Positions 8,392-16,781 of a stretch of 64,000 bases of DNA are shown one piece after another (position 1 is the stretch's first letter; each line of letters starts with the position of its first letter). Origin of the DNA: Salisaeta longa DSM 21114 (GTDB lineage: Bacteria > Bacteroidota > Rhodothermia > Rhodothermales > Salinibacteraceae). A program made the position numbers and the translations under genes. Below the pieces are notes generated by a model that was given only the letters and a program-made list of their open reading frames with translations, was not told the origin of the DNA and searched no databases. The stretch covers positions 1,758,005-1,822,004 of the forward strand of contig NZ_ATTH01000001.1 of NCBI RefSeq assembly GCF_000419585.1. Direction: 5' to 3'.

Positions 8392-9492
8392 TTAAGACGT
8401 GGCATACACGGCGGGCTCATCGGTGGCGCCGCTGGTTACCGGTTCCTTCGGATCTTTCTCCAACACGACGCCCGCTTCAAGCGGACGGATGCAGGCGCTG
8501 TCGCCGGGGCGGAAGGTCATGCGGTTGTGCGTATGCACCAGGTACTCGGCCCCGTCGTAGGCCACGCGGTATGTGATGTCGTGTCCCTTGAATGCGCGCC
8601 CAATGACGGTGCCCACCGGCCCCGAGTTTTCGGTTGATGGATCGAGGGTGAGGTGCTCCGGCCGCATCGACACCAAAATCGTTCCCTGGGCGGCACGGTT
8701 CAAGCGCACGCGCCCCAGCGGCGTGTCGGCCTGTTCGCCTGTTGCTTGCGAGAACAGCAAGTTGGTGCGCCCCAAGAACTGCGCGACGAAGAGGGTGCGG
8801 GGCTCGTAGTACACCGCCTCGGGCGTGCCCACCTGCTCGATGGTGCCGTTGTGCATGACGGCCACGCGGTCGGCAAACGACAGGGCCTCTTCTTGGTCGT
8901 GCGTAACAAGCACGGCGCTCATGCCTTTGGCCTTCAGCAGCACGCGCACCTCCTGGCGGGTGCCCTGTCGCAAGAGGGCGTCGAGGTTGGAGAAGGGTTC
9001 ATCGAGCAAGATGAGCGAGGGAGCGGGCGCAAGGGTGCGGGCGAGCGCCACGCGTTGCTGCTGGCCGCCGGAGAGGTGATGCGGCGCCCGCTCAGCAAAC
9101 GAGGCGAGGCCCACAAGCTCCAGCGTCTTCTCGGCTTGACGGGTGCGCGCCGGCTCGGGCACCGCGCGCAGTCCAAACTTCACGTTCTCCAGCACACTCA
9201 GGTGCGGAAACAGCGCAAAGTCCTGAAAGACCAGTCCGATGCCCCGTTGCTCCGGCGGCACGTGGGTGGTTGCGTCATCCAGCACGCGGCCCTCCATAGC
9301 CACCGTGCCCGCCGTGGGCCGCTCAAAACCCGCCACACAGCGCAGCGATGTCGTCTTGCCACACCCGCTAGGGCCCAAGATGGCCAAGATTTCGCCCGGC
9401 GCCACATCAAACGATACGTCGTCCACGACGAGCCCGCCCGCGGCCGTAAAGCGCTTGCAGAGTCCGCGAACCGTAAGGAGAGGATCAGACAT
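8392..9492 (-). CDS. Fe3+-type ABC transporter ATP-binding protein (FbpC-like)
   Basis: 366-residue ATPase of an importer. Walker A GPSGCGKTT (about 38), the Q-loop in VFQDFALFPHLS, signature LSGGQQQRVALAR, Walker B LILLDEPFSNLD and the switch His in VLVTHDQEEA are all intact. The 120-residue C-terminal extension fits a TOBE regulatory domain, as in FbpC/PotA/CysA-type ATPases. The partner permease is a fused FbpB-like protein 39 bp upstream, which favours ferric iron or a related ion; thiamine or polyamine cannot be excluded. The ATG at 9492 (MSDPLL) is chosen over an upstream GTG because it starts four residues before the conserved beta strand. Confidence 0.9.
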   Translation of the reverse strand: MSDPLLTVRGLCKRFTAAGGLVVDDVSFDVAPGEILAILGPSGCGKTTSLRCVAGFERPTAGTVAMEGRVLDDATTHVPPEQRGIGLVFQDFALFPHLSVLENVKFGLRAVPEPARTRQAEKTLELVGLASFAERAPHHLSGGQQQRVALARTLAPAPSLILLDEPFSNLDALLRQGTRQEVRVLLKAKGMSAVLVTHDQEEALSFADRVAVMHNGTIEQVGTPEAVYYEPRTLFVAQFLGRTNLLFSQATGEQADTPLGRVRLNRAAQGTILVSMRPEHLTLDPSTENSGPVGTVIGRAFKGHDITYRVAYDGAEYLVHTHNRMTFRPGDSACIRPLEAGVVLEKDPKEPVTSGATDEPAVYATS

Positions 9493-9531
9493 ACACACAA
9501 CCACGGTAACTGAAACAGATGGCCGAGCACC

Positions 9532-11136
9532 TTACGCCGCCGCCTCGGATTTCGTTTGCTCGCGGGGTTGCTGTTCACGCAACAACAACAATCCCACAAA
9601 CAGTCCCGATACCGCGATGATGGCCAGGGCATACGGCGCAGCCTCGCCAAACATCGCCTCGTTGGCATAGCTCCACGCATTGAGGGCCAGCGTTTGAAAG
9701 CCAACAGGCGCCAGCAAAAACGTAAGGGGCAGCTCTTTCATGGCCGACAAAAAGACGAACGCCATGCTTACCAGCAGCCCGCGCTGCAACAGGGGCAGCG
9801 TCACCGCGCGAAACGCACCCAGCGCCGAGCGGCCCAACGACCGCGCAGCATCTTCCAGGTGCGGGGGTGCTTGGTACAACGAGGAGCGGATGGGCCCGAT
9901 CGCCTCGGCCATAAAGTGCAGGGCGTACGCCATTACAAGGAGCGCCAGCGTCTGGTAGCCCCAGGGCACCGCCTGCAGCGTAAAGACGATAAGCGCCAGC
10001 GCAAACGCGAGCGGCGGGGTGGCGTAGCCCAGATAGGCGATGCGCTCCAGGCCGCGAGTGACCGGGCCCTCATGCCGCACGCCCACATACGCCACGGGCA
10101 GCGCCAGCGCAGTGGCCACCAGCGCCGCCGGTGCCGAGCCGCGCACCGACGCCCACGCCGCCCGCCCAAGATCGGCCCAGGGCAGCCCCTGACCGGCCGC
10201 TTCCGCAAACCAGTGCGCCACCGTCCATACCGGTAGCACCACCGAGAGGCCCGCCACCACCAGGCCAAACGCGTACGCCGCCCCGGCGCCCGCGCCCAAC
10301 GACGCGCGCTGCGATTGCCGGGCCGGGCCGCCCCCGCCCGCCCGATGATACAACAAGCCGCGCAGCAAGCGCGCTTCGAGCACGAGGATCGCGCCCGTGA
10401 GCAGCAGCAGCATAAGCGCCAGGCAGGCCGCATAGACGCGGTCGTACGAGGACGTGTACTGCAGGTACAGCGCATAGCTGAACGTCTTGTACCGCATCAG
10501 CGAAACGACGCCAAAATCGCCCAGCACATGCAGCGACACAAGCAATCCGCCGGATAAAAACGCGGGCCGGAGCTGCGGCAGCACCACCGTCCAAAACACA
10601 CGCAGGCGCGAAGCCCCCAGCGCACGCGCAGACTCCTCGATCGACGGATCCAGGCCAAGCAGCGCCGTCCGCAGGTTTAAGAACAGATAGGGAAAAGTGC
10701 CCAGCGTGAGCGCCAAGAGCGCACCTTCAAAGCCGCTCAGCCGCGAAATGACGATATCCATCGTGCGCGCCAGCGTCCCACGCGTCCCCGTGGTGGCGAG
10801 CAGCACGTAGGCCATCACGTACCCCGGGATGGCCAGCGGCAACACGCCCAAGAGCGTAAACACCTGCCGCCCGGGCAACGTGGTACGGGTGGTAATCCAG
10901 GCCAGCGGAAAGGCGAGGGCCGTGGTGCACGCCAGCACGCCGCCCGTAAGGAGCACCGTATTCCAAAGCAGTTGTGCGTTGCGCCACCGCACCACCAGAT
11001 TCCAGAGAACCGTTGTGTCGGCCTGCGCAGCCCGCAGCAGCAAGTACCCCAACGGCACGAGCACGCCGCCCACCACCACAAGCAGCGGAATCGCCAAGAA
11101 CCAGCGCTCGCGCCAAGCCTGAGGGGAGAAGGACAT
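9532..11136 (-). CDS. Fe3+-type ABC transporter permease, fused double unit (FbpB-like)
   Basis: About 534 residues with roughly 12 membrane segments, built of two permease halves. Each half carries an EAA coupling loop, the first in ESARALGASRLRVFWTVVLP and the second in DAARSLGRSALGAFRAVTLP, which is the arrangement of FbpB/SfuB iron permeases. It forms an operon with the downstream ATPase. No periplasmic substrate-binding protein gene (FbpA type) is adjacent on either side, so it must lie elsewhere or the transporter must use an unlinked one. The start at 11136 is supported by a GGAGG Shine-Dalgarno sequence 9 nt upstream; a start 21 bp earlier would place that sequence inside the gene. 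Confidence 0.9.
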   Translation of the reverse strand: MSFSPQAWRERWFLAIPLLVVVGGVLVPLGYLLLRAAQADTTVLWNLVVRWRNAQLLWNTVLLTGGVLACTTALAFPLAWITTRTTLPGRQVFTLLGVLPLAIPGYVMAYVLLATTGTRGTLARTMDIVISRLSGFEGALLALTLGTFPYLFLNLRTALLGLDPSIEESARALGASRLRVFWTVVLPQLRPAFLSGGLLVSLHVLGDFGVVSLMRYKTFSYALYLQYTSSYDRVYAACLALMLLLLTGAILVLEARLLRGLLYHRAGGGGPARQSQRASLGAGAGAAYAFGLVVAGLSVVLPVWTVAHWFAEAAGQGLPWADLGRAAWASVRGSAPAALVATALALPVAYVGVRHEGPVTRGLERIAYLGYATPPLAFALALIVFTLQAVPWGYQTLALLVMAYALHFMAEAIGPIRSSLYQAPPHLEDAARSLGRSALGAFRAVTLPLLQRGLLVSMAFVFLSAMKELPLTFLLAPVGFQTLALNAWSYANEAMFGEAAPYALAIIAVSGLFVGLLLLREQQPREQTKSEAAA

Positions 11137-11323
11137 GCGTGCGACCTCCAAAACCAAACAGAAAAACCGTTACATCTACCGCCCGCACGACGCGCTGATT
11201 CTGCTCTGCGCCCTTTTCATGCAGTCCCATGCGGGCAGTGTAACGCGCCCCGGCGGTGTGCATCAAAGCTTTGGGGGATTCGTAGAGAAGACGCATTGTT
11301 TTATCGCTCAACCCCATGCGCTT

Positions 11324-12037
11324 GTGGACATCCTCGTGATCATTCCGGCCTTCAACGAAGCCCGCGCCATTGGGCAGGTGATTGCCGACATTCCGAGCGG
11401 CCTCGTACAGGAGGTTGTGGTTGTGAACAACGCCTCCACCGATGCCACCGAAGCGAACGCCCGCACAGCCGGCGCCACCGTTCTCACCGAAGCGCGCCGC
11501 GGGTACGGATGGGCCTGCCTGCGCGGCATCGCCTACGCACGCTCCCGCAAGCCCGATGTCGTCGTCTTCCTGGACGGCGACTACAGCGACCACCCCGAGG
11601 AGATGACGCGCCTCGTGCAGCCCATCGCAGACGGCACGGCCGACTTCGTCGTCGGATCGCGCATTCGCGGCACCGCCGAGCCCGGCGCCATGCTCCCGCA
11701 AGCCCAAATGGGCAACCGCCTCGCCTGCACCTTGATGCGCTGGATTTGGGGCGCCCCGTACACCGACCTGGGGCCGTTCCGCGCCATCCGCTTGGCCGAC
11801 CTGCTCGCCCTCAACATGCAAGACAAAACGTTTGGGTGGACCATCGAGATGCAAATTAAGGCCATCCAGCACGGCCTGCGCGTTCAGGAAGTCCCCGTTT
11901 CGTACCGGCGGCGGGTGGGCGTGTCGAAAATCACCGGAACGATCAGCGGCACCCTTAAGGCATCGGCCAAAATCTTGTGGACCATTGCCCGGTACGCACT
12001 GCGCGCGCCACGCGCCAAGGCTTCGGCTGCAACCTAA
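11324..12037 (+). CDS. family 2 glycosyltransferase
   Basis: GT-A fold nucleotide-sugar transferase resembling dolichyl-phosphate mannose/glucose synthases. It opens with DILVIIPAFNEARAIGQVI, has the nucleotide-binding VNNASTDAT and the metal-binding LDGDYSDHPEE (DxD-type) motif, then RIRGTAEPGAML and a catalytic-loop region GWTIEMQIKAIQHGLRVQEVPV. No membrane segments follow, so it is probably a soluble transferase making a polyprenyl-phosphate sugar or glycolipid. The frame stays open upstream to 11135, but similarity starts at DILVI; a GTG at 11324 gives 237 residues and leaves a 187-bp divergent promoter region to the ABC permease. The exact start is uncertain (ATG 11219 is the alternative). 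Confidence 0.85.
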   Translation: MDILVIIPAFNEARAIGQVIADIPSGLVQEVVVVNNASTDATEANARTAGATVLTEARRGYGWACLRGIAYARSRKPDVVVFLDGDYSDHPEEMTRLVQPIADGTADFVVGSRIRGTAEPGAMLPQAQMGNRLACTLMRWIWGAPYTDLGPFRAIRLADLLALNMQDKTFGWTIEMQIKAIQHGLRVQEVPVSYRRRVGVSKITGTISGTLKASAKILWTIARYALRAPRAKASAAT

Positions 12038-12079
12038 GCGTACACCTGAGGCCTACACACAACTGTTATAAATTCAGGA

Positions 12080-12090
12080 AAGCGCTTCCA
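12080..12090. promoter_or_regulatory. LacI/cre-like palindrome upstream of ilvE
   Basis: AAGCGCTTCCA, palindromic core AAGCGCTT, 87 bp before the ilvE start. Identical in 11 of 11 bases to the sites before the E1 and aldehyde dehydrogenase genes. Confidence 0.5.
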
Positions 12091-12176
12091 ATCTTTCCCG
12101 CAAAACCGAACTTCTGCGCACACGCAGGGTAGGCTTTACGGTTTGTCCTTCCGCACAATGCAAGGTTTTTGTTGCC

Positions 12177-13118
12177 ATGACGCCCGACATTTGGTACAAC
12201 GGCGAGTTCATTCCGCACGAGGACGCACAAGTCCACGTCCTCTCCCACGTGGTGCACTATGGCTCCTCGGTCTTTGAGGGCATTCGCTGCTACAACACCG
12301 ACCAGGGCTCGGCCATCTTTCGGCTCGAACCCCACATGCGCCGCCTGGTCGACTCCGCCAAAATTCACCGCATGAACGCCGACTTTACGCAGGCACAGCT
12401 GGAGCAAGCGGTGATGGATACGGTGGAACGCAGCGGCTTGGCCGAATGCTACATCCGTCCGGTCATCTTCCGGGGGATGGGGCCTATGGGCGTAAATCCC
12501 CTGGAGAACGACGTGGATGTGTTTGTTGCCGTGTGGGAGTGGGGCAAGTACCTGGGCGAGGAGGCCTTGCAACAGGGTGTGGATGTGGAAGTGGCAAGCT
12601 GGAACCGCCTCGCCCCCAACACGCTGCCCTCGATGGCCAAGGCCGGTGGCAACTACCTGAACGCCTCGCTTGTGAAGATGAATGCCGTTAAAAATGGCAT
12701 GACCGAAGGCATCATGCTGAATACCAACGGCTACCTTGCGGAAGGCAGCGGCGAAAACCTCTTTGTGGTGCGCGACGAGACGCTGTACACGGCACCGGTG
12801 GGCCTCTCCATTCTGCCCGGCATTACCCGCGACGCCGTCATTACCCTGGCGCAGGAGATGGGCTACACCGTTGAAGAGAAGTCGCTCCCCCGCGAGGCCC
12901 TCTACATTGCCGACGAGGTCTTCTTTACAGGCACCGCCGCCGAAATCACGCCGATCCGTTCGGTGGATCACTACACCGTGGGCGAGGGCCGGCGCGGACC
13001 GGTCACGAAAGCCCTGCAGGATGCGTTCTTCGATATCGTAGAGGGCGGCAACGACCCGTACGACTGGCTCACCTTCGTCGACATTCCCACGGAAGCCGCC
13101 GAGCCGGCAACGCCCTAA
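12177..13118 (+). CDS. ilvE: branched-chain amino acid aminotransferase
   Basis: PLP enzyme (fold type IV) interconverting Leu/Ile/Val and their 2-oxoacids with glutamate. The 313 residues include SVFEGIRCY near the N-terminus, YIRPVIFRG, and the PLP-lysine segment [18 protein letters not shown] (Lys159 equivalent in E. coli IlvE), followed by [14 protein letters not shown] and [12 protein letters not shown]. Length and motif order match IlvE closely. It is monocistronic or heads a short unit with the next gene, 30 bp away. The palindrome upstream is shared with the E1 gene, whose product may act on the same oxoacids. Confidence 0.94.
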   Translation: MTPDIWYNGEFIPHEDAQVHVLSHVVHYGSSVFEGIRCYNTDQGSAIFRLEPHMRRLVDSAKIHRMNADFTQAQLEQAVMDTVERSGLAECYIRPVIFRGMGPMGVNPLENDVDVFVAVWEWGKYLGEEALQQGVDVEVASWNRLAPNTLPSMAKAGGNYLNASLVKMNAVKNGMTEGIMLNTNGYLAEGSGENLFVVRDETLYTAPVGLSILPGITRDAVITLAQEMGYTVEEKSLPREALYIADEVFFTGTAAEITPIRSVDHYTVGEGRRGPVTKALQDAFFDIVEGGNDPYDWLTFVDIPTEAAEPATP

Positions 13119-13148
13119 CGCGCACCGTGTGCATCGCCCTTTGGGCTC

Positions 13149-14219
13149 ATGGCTGCTTCGGCCGACGACACCATTCCGGTACGCCCCGACGAGGCCCTCG
13201 ACGTGGAGGCGCTCCATGCGTTTCTGGTGGCGGAGGGCCTGGATGGGGTCGCGGAAGCCCCGCCCACCGTTCGGCAGTTTGGCGGCGGCCATGCCAACCT
13301 CACGTACGAGCTGACCTACGACGACGCCGTCTTCGTGCTGCGGCGGCCGCCCCTCGGGCCTGTGCCTGAAGGAGCGCACGACATGGCGCGCGAGTTTACG
13401 GTGCTTCGTAAGCTGCACCCCTCGTTCGCGCTGGCGCCACAGGCGTTTCTCTACTGCGACGACCCGTCCGTCATTGGCGCGCCCTTCTTCCTGATGGAGC
13501 GCCGCTACGGTACCGTCATCCGCACGACGTGGCCCGACGCGCTTGGCACAGCGGATGCACAGGCCCCCGCCGCGGCGCACACCCTGGTCGATACCCTGGC
13601 GCGCTTCCACGCGGTCAACTATGAAGCCATCGGCCTTGGCAACCTCGGGCGTCCGGACGGCTTTATCGAACGACAGATAGCGGGCTGGTGGGACCGGTGG
13701 ACCGCGGCGCGCCCGGAGCGCCTGTCGGCCATGGCAGCCACCCACGCGTGGCTCAAGGCGCACGTGCCCACGGCTCCGGCCCACACGCTGGTGCACAACG
13801 ACTACAAGCTGGACAACCTCATGCTCGCTGCCGGCGATGCGCACACGCCAGTGGCTGTGCTCGACTGGGATATGTGCACGCTCGGCGATCCGCTGAGCGA
13901 CCTCGGCGCGCTGCTTGCCTACTGGGTGACGCCCGACGACCCGGATGCCATGCAGCAGTTTGCTACGATGCCCGTGCACCCGGCCTTTCCGACGCGGCCC
14001 CAGCTGGTGGAGCGCTATGCCGCGGCCGCCGAACACGACGTCTCCGATGTTCGCTTCTACCACGCGCTCGGGCTGTTCCGCCTAACCGTTATCGTCGCAC
14101 AGATCTACGCGCGGTACGCCCGCGGCCAAACGCAGGACGAGCGGTTTGCGGCCCTGCGCCCAATGATCGGCACCGTGGCCGAACGTGCGCACGACGTGGC
14201 CACCGGGCACTGGGAATAG
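13149..14219 (+). CDS. APH-like phosphotransferase family protein
   Basis: 356-residue kinase-like protein of the aminoglycoside phosphotransferase superfamily, closest in pattern to the N-terminal domain of ACAD10/ACAD11. An N-lobe opens with FGGGHANLTYEL. The catalytic loop HNDYKLDNLML (about residue 217) and the metal-binding VLDWDMCTLGDPLSDLG (about 238) are intact, so it is probably an active small-molecule kinase. ACAD10/11-type kinases phosphorylate 4-hydroxy acids before beta-oxidation, but no acyl-CoA dehydrogenase lies next to it, so the substrate is open. It follows ilvE closely on the same strand. Confidence 0.85.
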   Translation: MAASADDTIPVRPDEALDVEALHAFLVAEGLDGVAEAPPTVRQFGGGHANLTYELTYDDAVFVLRRPPLGPVPEGAHDMAREFTVLRKLHPSFALAPQAFLYCDDPSVIGAPFFLMERRYGTVIRTTWPDALGTADAQAPAAAHTLVDTLARFHAVNYEAIGLGNLGRPDGFIERQIAGWWDRWTAARPERLSAMAATHAWLKAHVPTAPAHTLVHNDYKLDNLMLAAGDAHTPVAVLDWDMCTLGDPLSDLGALLAYWVTPDDPDAMQQFATMPVHPAFPTRPQLVERYAAAAEHDVSDVRFYHALGLFRLTVIVAQIYARYARGQTQDERFAALRPMIGTVAERAHDVATGHWE

Positions 14220-14249
14220 GCCACGCGACGCATCCGGCCAGGGCCCGGC

Positions 14250-14915
14250 CTACATATTCGGGGGCACATCGCTTTTGGGCATCACCGCGACGCGCACGCG
14301 CCGGTTTTTGCTGCGGCCCTCGGCGGTGTCGTTTGAGGCCACTGGGTGAAATTGTCCGTACCCCACCACTTCCATGCGTACCGGATCGATGTTGTGCGTC
14401 CACCGAAAGTGCCGCACGACGGCCGCCGCGCGGGCCGCGGATAGCTCCCAGTTGCTGGGGTAGATGCTCTTCAGGCGGTCGCCGATGGGCTTATTATCGG
14501 TGAACCCCTCCACCCGGATGACGCGCTGCGGGTACTGCTGCTTGATCGTCGCCGCCACTTCTGCAAGCTTGTCGACCCCCGTAGGCGTGAGGTCGGCACT
14601 GCCGCTTTTGAAGTACACATCGGTCGACAAGATGCGCACGGTTTCGCCGCGGCGGGCCACGTTTGAAGTCAGCTTGCGCTGCAACTCGTTAATGCGCTGT
14701 TGCAGGTTGCCAATTTGCTGCTGTAGCTCGGCATTGCGGCGCTCCAGCTCCATGTTTGTTTGCTGTAGGCGCTCAAGCCGTGCTGTTATTTCGGGCGACG
14801 GCCCGGCGGCCTGCTTCGAACCGCTACAGCCGGTACTGAGTAGGAGGAGACAACACAGCGAGAGGCAAGACGTAACGACGCGAGTCGGCGCGAGTCTGCT
14901 TAAAGCAAAGGCCAT
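14250..14915 (-). CDS. OmpA-family lipoprotein with coiled coil
   Basis: 221-residue outer-membrane lipoprotein. A signal peptide ends in a lipobox LLSTGC with the lipidated Cys at about residue 30. Residues about 40-85 form a heptad-rich coiled coil (LERLQQTNMELERRNAELQQ). The C-terminal OmpA/MotB domain (about 95-210) contains YFKSGSADLTPTGVDKL and the peptidoglycan-binding core ELSAARAAAVVRHF with NRRVRVAV. It should bind peptidoglycan non-covalently and tether the outer membrane or span the periplasm. It is convergent with the upstream kinase gene (30-bp gap). Confidence 0.9.
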   Translation of the reverse strand: MAFALSRLAPTRVVTSCLSLCCLLLLSTGCSGSKQAAGPSPEITARLERLQQTNMELERRNAELQQQIGNLQQRINELQRKLTSNVARRGETVRILSTDVYFKSGSADLTPTGVDKLAEVAATIKQQYPQRVIRVEGFTDNKPIGDRLKSIYPSNWELSAARAAAVVRHFRWTHNIDPVRMEVVGYGQFHPVASNDTAEGRSKNRRVRVAVMPKSDVPPNM

Positions 14916-15009
14916 AAACTAACGGCTGGAGTGAAAATAGACGGAACGCTTCGTTGTCCTTTATGCCCCAACCACTGGTGGAGATCCGTCGGTTAACCTG
15001 GCGAAACGC

Positions 15010-15321
15010 ATGGCGCCCTTACGTCCCGAGGAGTTTTTTGAGGAGTACCTGCTACAGATTTTGGCGTCGTGCAGCTACATCGCCGTGTTCATCGTATCGA
15101 TGCCCGCGTTTTACAGCGCCACGCCCTCGCCCCTGTTGCGCGAGCTGTGGCTGATGTGTTTGCTCATCTTGTGCCACGTGGCCAACTGGCCGCTGCTGCA
15201 GCTGCGGTGGTACCTGTGGTTTCGGGGCGGGCTTACGCCCTACGCCGGCTTTATGGTGACCATGCTCCTCTTTGGCTCGTTCGGGCTGCCGTTCATGCTA
15301 CTGATTGACATGCTGCATTGA
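15010..15321 (+). CDS. small integral membrane protein, unknown
   Basis: 103 residues with about three hydrophobic segments (about 13-35, 45-60 and 78-98), acidic at the N-terminus (RPEEFFEEYLLQ). I recognise no family. The short length, typical high-GC third codon positions and the spacing to the next gene support a real gene. It lies divergently from the OmpA lipoprotein. Confidence 0.6.
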   Translation: MAPLRPEEFFEEYLLQILASCSYIAVFIVSMPAFYSATPSPLLRELWLMCLLILCHVANWPLLQLRWYLWFRGGLTPYAGFMVTMLLFGSFGLPFMLLIDMLH

Positions 15322-15463
15322 TCGCTCCGTGCGGCAGCCTCTTACGGCCGGCATCACAGCGTCTGCTGGCCCCGGCCAGGAACTTTCGCGGCGGGCCGGC
15401 TCGTTGATTGCTGTGTGTCGTTGCAGCGCGCCTCATACCCTTTGTCCCGACCCTGCCTTGCCC

Positions 15464-16096
15464 ATGACTCGTCGTCTTCTTGTTGCCTGCCTGATGCTTG
15501 CCTTCAGCGTATCGATCGCTCGCGGGCAGGCCTGCACCTACGATACCACGCGGGCGCCGGTGGAAAATCCCTCGTCGCTCGTCAACTTCCAAGACGCCAT
15601 CTTTGGGGATACCAATGCGGCAGTCACGGTCATCGAGTACTTCGACCCGAACTGCCCGCACTGCAAGACCATGCATGCGGTGATGAAGCCGGTGATGAAA
15701 AACCAGAAGGACGAGGTCCGCTTCGTCTTTAAGCCCTTTCCGTTGCGCCGCTCGTCGCTGCCCGAAATTGAAGCGCTGTATGCCGCCGCGCAGCAAGACA
15801 AGTTCATTCCGATGCTCGAAGCCCTGTATGCCCGGCAGAGCCCGAGTGGTCTCGGCACGCGCGACATCCGCGCGGCCGCGGAAGCGGTAGGCATTGCGCC
15901 CGATGCCCTGATGAGCCGCGTGCAGGACGGCAGCTTCCGGCCTATGGTGCTAGAGGCTCGCAAGAAGGCCATTCAGATCGGCGTAAACAGCACGCCCACC
16001 GTTCTCATCAATGGAAAATTTGTCGCCGGATCTGCCCGCACCAGGGCGTGCATGAACACCCTCATCAACCAGGCGCAGGCCCAGGCCTCAAAGTGA
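15464..16096 (+). CDS. DsbA-family periplasmic thiol protein
   Basis: 210-residue exported thioredoxin-fold protein. A signal peptide (MTRRLLVACLMLAFSVSIAR) precedes the mature domain. The active site is YFDPNCPHCKTM, i.e. CPHC, identical to the DsbA dipeptide, with a matching cis-proline loop STPTVLING near residue 180 and an inserted helical domain between. It likely oxidises or isomerises cysteines of envelope proteins, DsbA/DsbG/BdbD-like. Another Cys (ARTRACMN) near the end is unusual. The frame stays open upstream to 15305, but the signal peptide fixes the ATG at 15464. It is followed 22 bp later by lptE. Confidence 0.9.
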   Translation: MTRRLLVACLMLAFSVSIARGQACTYDTTRAPVENPSSLVNFQDAIFGDTNAAVTVIEYFDPNCPHCKTMHAVMKPVMKNQKDEVRFVFKPFPLRRSSLPEIEALYAAAQQDKFIPMLEALYARQSPSGLGTRDIRAAAEAVGIAPDALMSRVQDGSFRPMVLEARKKAIQIGVNSTPTVLINGKFVAGSARTRACMNTLINQAQAQASK

Positions 16097-16118
16097 CGCC
16101 GTTGCGCCGCATTCCCCA

Positions 16119-16661
16119 ATGATTCGGTTGATTGCAATGCCCATGCACTTGCCCACGCGACGCGCGCTGCTTTCGGTGGTAGGGCTCGCGCTCCTGCTCA
16201 GCGGCTGTGCGTTCTACAGCTTCAGCGGAGCGGCCATTCCCTCGCATTTGCAAACGATTGCCATTCCGCTCACCATCGACAACACCACAAACCCCGTAGG
16301 CGGGTTGGGCACGCGCCTGTCGGACCTGCTGGTGGATCGCTTTGTGAACCAAACGCGCCTTGCACTCACGGCCAACGAGAACCAGGCCGACGTGGTGCTG
16401 AACACCCGCATCACGCAATACAACAATCAGCCCGCTACCGTCTCGGGCGACGCGCAGGCCGCGGTAAACCGCGTGCGCATCACGGTAGAGGCACGCTATT
16501 ACGATCAGGTGCAGGACACCGCCCGCGTGGCACAGGACTTTAGCGCCTTTGCCGACTATGACCCCACCACGGCCGGCCTCGATGGCGAACGCCAAGCCGC
16601 GGTTCAGGCGCTTGAGCAGGTGGCCGACAACATTTTTAGCACGGCAACATCCAACTGGTAG
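16119..16661 (+). CDS. lptE: LPS-assembly lipoprotein LptE
   Basis: 180-residue outer-membrane lipoprotein that plugs the LptD barrel in lipopolysaccharide export. The signal peptide ends at the lipobox LLLSGC (about residue 30), followed by FYSFSGAAIPSHLQTIAIPL, the standard opening of the Bacteroidota LptE family, and a body rich in beta/alpha alternation (FVNQTRLALTANENQADVVL). The start could be the ATG 18 or 24 bp downstream. The organism is therefore expected to have LPS. It is in a run with the DsbA-like gene, whose thiol chemistry could serve LptD disulfides (inference). Confidence 0.88.
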   Translation: MIRLIAMPMHLPTRRALLSVVGLALLLSGCAFYSFSGAAIPSHLQTIAIPLTIDNTTNPVGGLGTRLSDLLVDRFVNQTRLALTANENQADVVLNTRITQYNNQPATVSGDAQAAVNRVRITVEARYYDQVQDTARVAQDFSAFADYDPTTAGLDGERQAAVQALEQVADNIFSTATSNW

Positions 16662-16781
16662 CCGCCCCTGCTCGCCCCGCGCGCTGCCGGAAGCGTAACG
16701 CCATTTCCACGCCGTCGTGTGGACCCCTCTGACGGATTGCGCCGTAGGAGGAATCGCACTGCACGCATTATCTTTCTGTTT

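Noticed and set aside
12066-14063. 665-codon open frame antisense to ilvE and the kinase gene
   Set aside because: Its sequence is repetitive in Arg/Gly/His, mirrors the coding frame on the other strand, and shows no domain. Long antisense frames are expected in GC-rich DNA.
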